A stretch of DNA of 64,000 nucleotides, taken from contig JAEXZY010000077.1 of assembly GCA_023404955.1 (NCBI GenBank), forward strand, positions 25,058-89,057, read 5' to 3'. Of the stretch, positions 60,077 to 64,000 are shown in pieces. Origin of the DNA: Actinomycetes bacterium. Its GTDB lineage: Bacteria; Actinomycetota; Actinomycetes; Mycobacteriales; Mycobacteriaceae. The position numbers and the translations under genes were made by a program. Every line of letters begins with the position of its first letter. Position 1 is the stretch's first letter. The notes beneath the pieces are model-generated. The model ran no database searches. It saw only the letters and a program-made list of their open reading frames with translations, and was not told where the DNA came from.

Positions 60077-63000
60077 TCAGAGCAGAAGCGTCATCACACC
60101 GGAGACGGTGTTGCTGTTGAGGCCCTGCTGATCGCGCACGGTCATCGTGATGGTGCGCGTGCTCACCAGGTTCAAGCCTGTCTTCGAGAACTTCAGCGAC
60201 TGCAGCACTGACTGGTAGTCACTGACCGACGCGGTCCCCGTCAGTGCTAGAACGCCGGTGGAAACGTCGTAGACGCCGGTGATGCCGCCGGATGAGGTGT
60301 AGTTGAGCCTGTCTACGCTCTGGAAGTTCGCGATCGTGATGGTGGCCCCCTGCAGGAACGACGAGTCGTCGACGATCACCGCGGTCGGGCTCACCAACTG
60401 CTGCCCCAGGACGACGGTGCCGCCGAGCGGAGCCGTCAGCAACGGGGCGTTGTTGGCAAGCACGGTCACGGTTGTTGTCGCCGTCGGGCTGGTGGCGCCC
60501 TGCGCATCCGTGACGGTGTAGGTGATCGTCTTGATCGCCGCTGAGGCTGACCCACTGCTGGCAAACGTGATCGACTGCAACACCTGCTGGTACTGGGCCG
60601 CGGTGCCGGTCCCCGACAATTGGAGCACCCCGTTGCTGTACGAGCCGCTGATGTTCCCCACTGTCGTGTAGCCCAGTGTGTCCCCGGCGACGAATCCGCT
60701 GATCGTGACCGTCGCGCTCGCAATGTTGGTCGAATCGAGGTCGGTCACGGTGACCAGCGGGTTGACCGACACAGCGGTGTTGCCTGCGGTGTAGGTCGGG
60801 CCCGGCAGTGTCGCAACCAGAGGCGCGATGTTGATCGGCGCGGCCAGGACTGTGACGGTGACCGTCGCGGGAAGGCTCGCGCTGGCCTGGCTGTCGACGA
60901 CGGTGAACGTGACGGTTTTGATCGCGGCCAATGCCGACGAGCTCGTCGAGAGTTTCACCGAACGGAGCAGCTGTTGGTAATCGGCCAACGTCGCAGTTCC
61001 GGTGAAGGTCAGCGTGCCCGTAGCGCTGTTGTAGCTGCCGGCGATCCCCGATTGCGGCGTGAACGTCAGGGTGTCGCCGGTGGAGAAGTTGCCCGTGATC
61101 TTGACGGTGGCACTTCCCATGGCCGAGGAGTCCAGGTCCAGAATCGTCATATTGGAATCGACTGTGACGCCAGTGTTTCCGGCCGTGTAGGACACGTTGG
61201 TCACTGAGGTCACCAGCAGTGGGGGGATGTCGACAGGTGCGGCGAGGACGGTGATTGCCACGGCGCTGGATGCGCTCGCCGCACCCTGGGAGTCGGACAC
61301 CGTGAATGTCACTGTCTTGATGGCGGCGGGCGCCGACGCCGCGGTCGCCAGGGTTACCGAGCGCAGCACCTGTTGGTACTGGGCGATCGTTCCTGTACCG
61401 GTCAGACTCAGTGTGCCCGTGGCATTGTCGTAAGTGCCGTTGATGTTTCCTGTCGGGACGAAGGTCAAGACATCACCGGCAGCGAACGCTCCCGTGATCT
61501 TGACGATCGCGCCGCCGAGGTCGGCTGAATCGACATCGAGTACGGCGACGCCGGGGTCAACGGTGATGCCGGCGCTTCCGGCGTTATAGGAAACACTCGT
61601 CACCGATGTGACCACCAGGGGCGCGACATTCACTGGAGCCGCCAACACCGTCACCGCAACGACCGCCGGTGCGCTGACCTTGCCGGTCGAGTCGGTGATG
61701 ACGAAGGAGATAGACGCGATCGAAGCCGGTGCCGATGGGCTGGAGATGTAGGTAACCGAGCGCAGTGCCTGCTGATATGCGGCCAGCGACGCAGTCCCGG
61801 TGAATGTGAGCACGCCGCCGCTGTAGCTACCGCTGATTCCCGCCGGAGCGGCGTAGCCCAGCGTTTCACCGGCCGCCGCTCCCCCGACTATTGACACCAC
61901 CGCACCAGACATCATTGTCGAGTCTGCGTCCAGCACAATGACATTGGGATCAACGGTTACCGCTGAGCCACCGGCGGTGTAGGACACGTTGACGACCGAG
62001 GTCACCAGTGCTGGCGCTGCGGCGACGGGCGGCGCCAACAAGGTGACTGTCGTGGCGGCCGGCACGCTCGACTTGCCCTGATTGTCGGTGACGGTGAAGG
62101 TGACCGTGACGATGCCGGTACTGCTCGAGGTGAGCGTGATCGATTGCAGCAGCTGCTCATACGCTGATACGGACGCCGCGCCGGTGAACGTCACTGAATT
62201 GGCTCCCGTCGACGCAGTGACTCCGCTGGGCAACGCGCCGTAGCTCAGCGTGCCACCCGTCGCGGTGACCGTCGCCGACGCCAGCTGGGACGAGTCGATA
62301 TCGGTGATCACCACCGCGGGGCTGACCGTGACCGCACTGCCGGTCGTCCCAGCCGCCGTCGGAGCACTCACCACCACCGGCGCCACCGCCACCGGCACAC
62401 CCAGCACGGTGACAGCCGTCGTGGCCGGCACACTCGACTTGCCCTGATTGTCGGTCACGGTGAAGGTGACCGTGACGATCCCGGCACTACCGGTGGTGAG
62501 CGTGATTGACTGCAAGAGTTCCTGATACGCGCTGAGTGATGCGGCACCGGTGAACGTCACCGAATTCGCACCCGTCGACGCAGTGACCCCGCTCGGCAGG
62601 GGGCCGTAGTTCAGTGTGCCACCCGTCGACGTCACCGTCGCCGACGCCAGCTGGGTCGAGTCGATATCGGTGATGACGACGGCTGGGCTGACCGTGACCG
62701 CATTGCCGGTCGTTCCGGCCGCCGTCGGAGCGCTCACAACCACCGGCGCCACCGCCACCGGCACACCCAACACTGTGACAGCCGTCGTGGCCGACACACT
62801 CGACTTCCCCTGATCGTCGGTCACGGTGAAGGTGACTGTCACGATGCCGGCACTACTGGAGGTGAGCGTGATCGATTGCAGGAGCTCCTGATACGCGGCG
62901 AGTGATGCCGCACCGGTGAACGTCACCGAATTCGCGCCCGGCGACGCAGTGACCCCGCTCGGCAGGGGGCCGTAGCTCAGGGTGCCGCCCGACGTCGTCA

Positions 63001-64000
63001 CCGTCGCTGACGCCAGCTGGGTCGAGTCGATATCGGTGATGACGACGCCGGGGCTGACCGTGACCACATTGCCGGTCGTTCCGGCCGCCGTCGGAGCGCT
63101 CACAACCACCGGCGCGATCGCCACCGGAACACCCAGAACGGTTACCGCGGTCGTGCCCGGAACACTCGCCTTCCCCTGGTCATCGACCACCGTGAAGGTC
63201 ACCGTCACGATCCCAGCACTGTTCGAGGTCAACGTGATCGACTGCAGCAGTTGTTCATACGCTGCCACGGACGCCGCACCGGTGAACGTCACCGAACTCG
63301 CACCCGTAGACGCAGTGACCCCGCTTGGCAGGCTGCCGTAACCGATGGTTCCCCCCGACGCGGTCACCGTCGCCGACGCCAAGTGAGTCGAGTCGATATC
63401 GGTGATCACGACGACGGGGCTGACCGTGACCGCGCCGCCGGTGGATCCGGCCGCCGTCGGGGCTACCACGAGCACCGGCGCGATCGCCACCGGAACACCC
63501 AACACGGTGACCGCGGTCGTGGCCGGCACGCTCGACTTCCCCTGATTGTCGGTCACGGTGAAAGTCACCGTCACAATGCCCGCGCTGCCTGAGGTGAGCG
63601 TGATCGACTGCAGCAGTTGTTCATACGCTGCCATAGACGCTGCACCGGTGAACGTCACTGAATTCGTTCCCGGTGTCGCGGTGACCCCGCTCGGCAGGAT
63701 GCCGTACCCGATGGTTCCACCCGACGCCGTGACCGTCGCCGAGGCCAATTGGGTCGAGTCGATATCGGTGATCACGACGGCGGGGCTGACGACGACGGCA
63801 CTGCCGGTCGTTCCAGCCGCCGTCGGAGCACTCACCACCACCGGCGCGATCGCTACCGGCACACCCAGAATCGCGACCGCGGTCGTGGCCGGCACACCTG
63901 ACTTCCCCTGATCATCAACGACGCTGAAGGTCACCGAGACGATCCCAGCACTGCTCGAGGTCAACGTGATCGACTGCAGCAGTTGTTCATACGCTGCCAC
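60077..64000 (-). CDS. Giant tandem-repeat surface protein, partial (N-terminus outside)
   Basis: At least 1307 aa are visible and the start lies beyond 64000. It consists of about ten modules. The first five (in translation order) are nearly identical 122-residue units containing AYxxLLQSITLTSxSAGIVTVTF, VTDxQGKSSVPATTAVTVLG and VVITDIDSTQLASATVT. The later ones diverge and gain IxGSYxxGxLTxTGTA-type strands, closely matching modules of the protein at 53889-56960. The chain stops inside a final short module (GVMTLLL) with no LPXTG or membrane anchor. It is a paralogue of the first repeat protein and a likely surface fibre or adhesin, inferred from repeat architecture. Confidence 0.82.
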   Translation of the reverse strand: MAAYEQLLQSITLTSSSAGIVSVTFSVVDDQGKSGVPATTAVAILGVPVAIAPVVVSAPTAAGTTGSAVVVSPAVVITDIDSTQLASATVTASGGTIGYGILPSGVTATPGTNSVTFTGAASMAAYEQLLQSITLTSGSAGIVTVTFTVTDNQGKSSVPATTAVTVLGVPVAIAPVLVVAPTAAGSTGGAVTVSPVVVITDIDSTHLASATVTASGGTIGYGSLPSGVTASTGASSVTFTGAASVAAYEQLLQSITLTSNSAGIVTVTFTVVDDQGKASVPGTTAVTVLGVPVAIAPVVVSAPTAAGTTGNVVTVSPGVVITDIDSTQLASATVTTSGGTLSYGPLPSGVTASPGANSVTFTGAASLAAYQELLQSITLTSSSAGIVTVTFTVTDDQGKSSVSATTAVTVLGVPVAVAPVVVSAPTAAGTTGNAVTVSPAVVITDIDSTQLASATVTSTGGTLNYGPLPSGVTASTGANSVTFTGAASLSAYQELLQSITLTTGSAGIVTVTFTVTDNQGKSSVPATTAVTVLGVPVAVAPVVVSAPTAAGTTGSAVTVSPAVVITDIDSSQLASATVTATGGTLSYGALPSGVTASTGANSVTFTGAASVSAYEQLLQSITLTSSSTGIVTVTFTVTDNQGKSSVPAATTVTLLAPPVAAAPALVTSVVNVSYTAGGSAVTVDPNVIVLDADSTMMSGAVVSIVGGAAAGETLGYAAPAGISGSYSGGVLTFTGTASLAAYQQALRSVTYISSPSAPASIASISFVITDSTGKVSAPAVVAVTVLAAPVNVAPLVVTSVTSVSYNAGSAGITVDPGVAVLDVDSADLGGAIVKITGAFAAGDVLTFVPTGNINGTYDNATGTLSLTGTGTIAQYQQVLRSVTLATAASAPAAIKTVTFTVSDSQGAASASSAVAITVLAAPVDIPPLLVTSVTNVSYTAGNTGVTVDSNMTILDLDSSAMGSATVKITGNFSTGDTLTFTPQSGIAGSYNSATGTLTFTGTATLADYQQLLRSVKLSTSSSALAAIKTVTFTVVDSQASASLPATVTVTVLAAPINIAPLVATLPGPTYTAGNTAVSVNPLVTVTDLDSTNIASATVTISGFVAGDTLGYTTVGNISGSYSNGVLQLSGTGTAAQYQQVLQSITFASSGSASAAIKTITYTVTDAQGATSPTATTTVTVLANNAPLLTAPLGGTVVLGQQLVSPTAVIVDDSSFLQGATITIANFQSVDRLNYTSSGGITGVYDVSTGVLALTGTASVSDYQSVLQSLKFSKTGLNLVSTRTITMTVRDQQGLNSNTVSGVMTLLL
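62171..64000 (-). repeat. Five 366-bp in-frame tandem repeats
   Basis: Units begin at 64000, 63634, 63268, 62902 and 62536 (minus strand), with exact 366-bp (122-codon) period. The protein differs at only a few positions per unit, and the DNA matches over long stretches, for example around CGACTGCAGCAGTTGTTCAT. The array continues past the right edge. Such identity suggests recent duplication or gene conversion and possible copy-number variation. Confidence 0.9.

Noticed and set aside
62171..64000. Repeat array as CRISPR or PE_PGRS
   Set aside because: Units are 366-bp in-frame protein modules without spacers, and there is no PE domain or GGAGG-type PGRS composition in the visible part.

Overview
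The window looks like chromosome from a high-GC member of the Mycobacteriaceae, probably a fast-growing Mycolicibacterium-type species. Gene order is the main reason. Read right to left, the core genes follow M. tuberculosis from about Rv0861c to Rv0906: ercc3/XPB, a helicase-associated protein, moaC2-mog-moaE2, rpfA, moaD2-moaA2, a YccF protein, cspB, a DUF2771 protein, an MFS protein, a DUF3027 protein, an rRNA methylase, sepH, serC, an AurF-like diiron protein, fprB, citA, gltA2, an FAD oxidoreductase, a DUF2630 protein, prrB-prrA, accD3, echA6 and an MBL-fold protein. These assignments rest on recalled family knowledge and on reading the translations; no database search was run.

Layout. 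1-3120: a partial MBL-fold hydrolase and echA6, divergent from accD3 across a 25-bp gap. 3121-19217: a block absent between accD3 and prrA in M. tuberculosis as I recall it. It holds a YhgE/Pip membrane protein with an ABC-like partner that has lost its catalytic motifs, a crotonase, an epoxide hydrolase, two overlapping acyl-CoA synthetases, three ABC half-exporters and a K+ channel. 19267-24292: prrA-prrB, FKBP, SDR, a DUF2630 protein and an FAD oxidoreductase. 24289-27518: a second insertion (13E12-type HNH protein, MarR regulator, MFS pump). 27609-37544: gltA2, a TetR regulator with an MFS protein, pdxH, citA and small enzymes, fprB and a diiron oxygenase. 37760-47970: serC, sepH, small membrane proteins, an SRPBCC protein, DUF3027, MFS, DUF2771, a GST-like reductase, cspB, yccF and moaA. 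47972-51572: molybdopterin genes on both sides of rpfA. 51628-64000: the helicase-associated protein, then ercc3, a VOC protein and a proline-rich exported protein between two large repeat-built surface proteins, the second running off the window.

Regulation. Many start codons (GTG or ATG) lie exactly 6-7 nt after a TANNNT-like hexamer, the arrangement expected of mycobacterial leaderless transcripts. Two near-identical CRP-type sites precede serC and rpfA. The rpfA leader contains a clear ydaO/yuaA (c-di-AMP) riboswitch. ercc3 appears to be preceded by an eight-codon leaderless upstream ORF whose stop overlaps its start. The rpfA reading frame appears to have lost one base near its 3' end.

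No tRNA, rRNA, CRISPR array, insertion sequence or prophage was seen.
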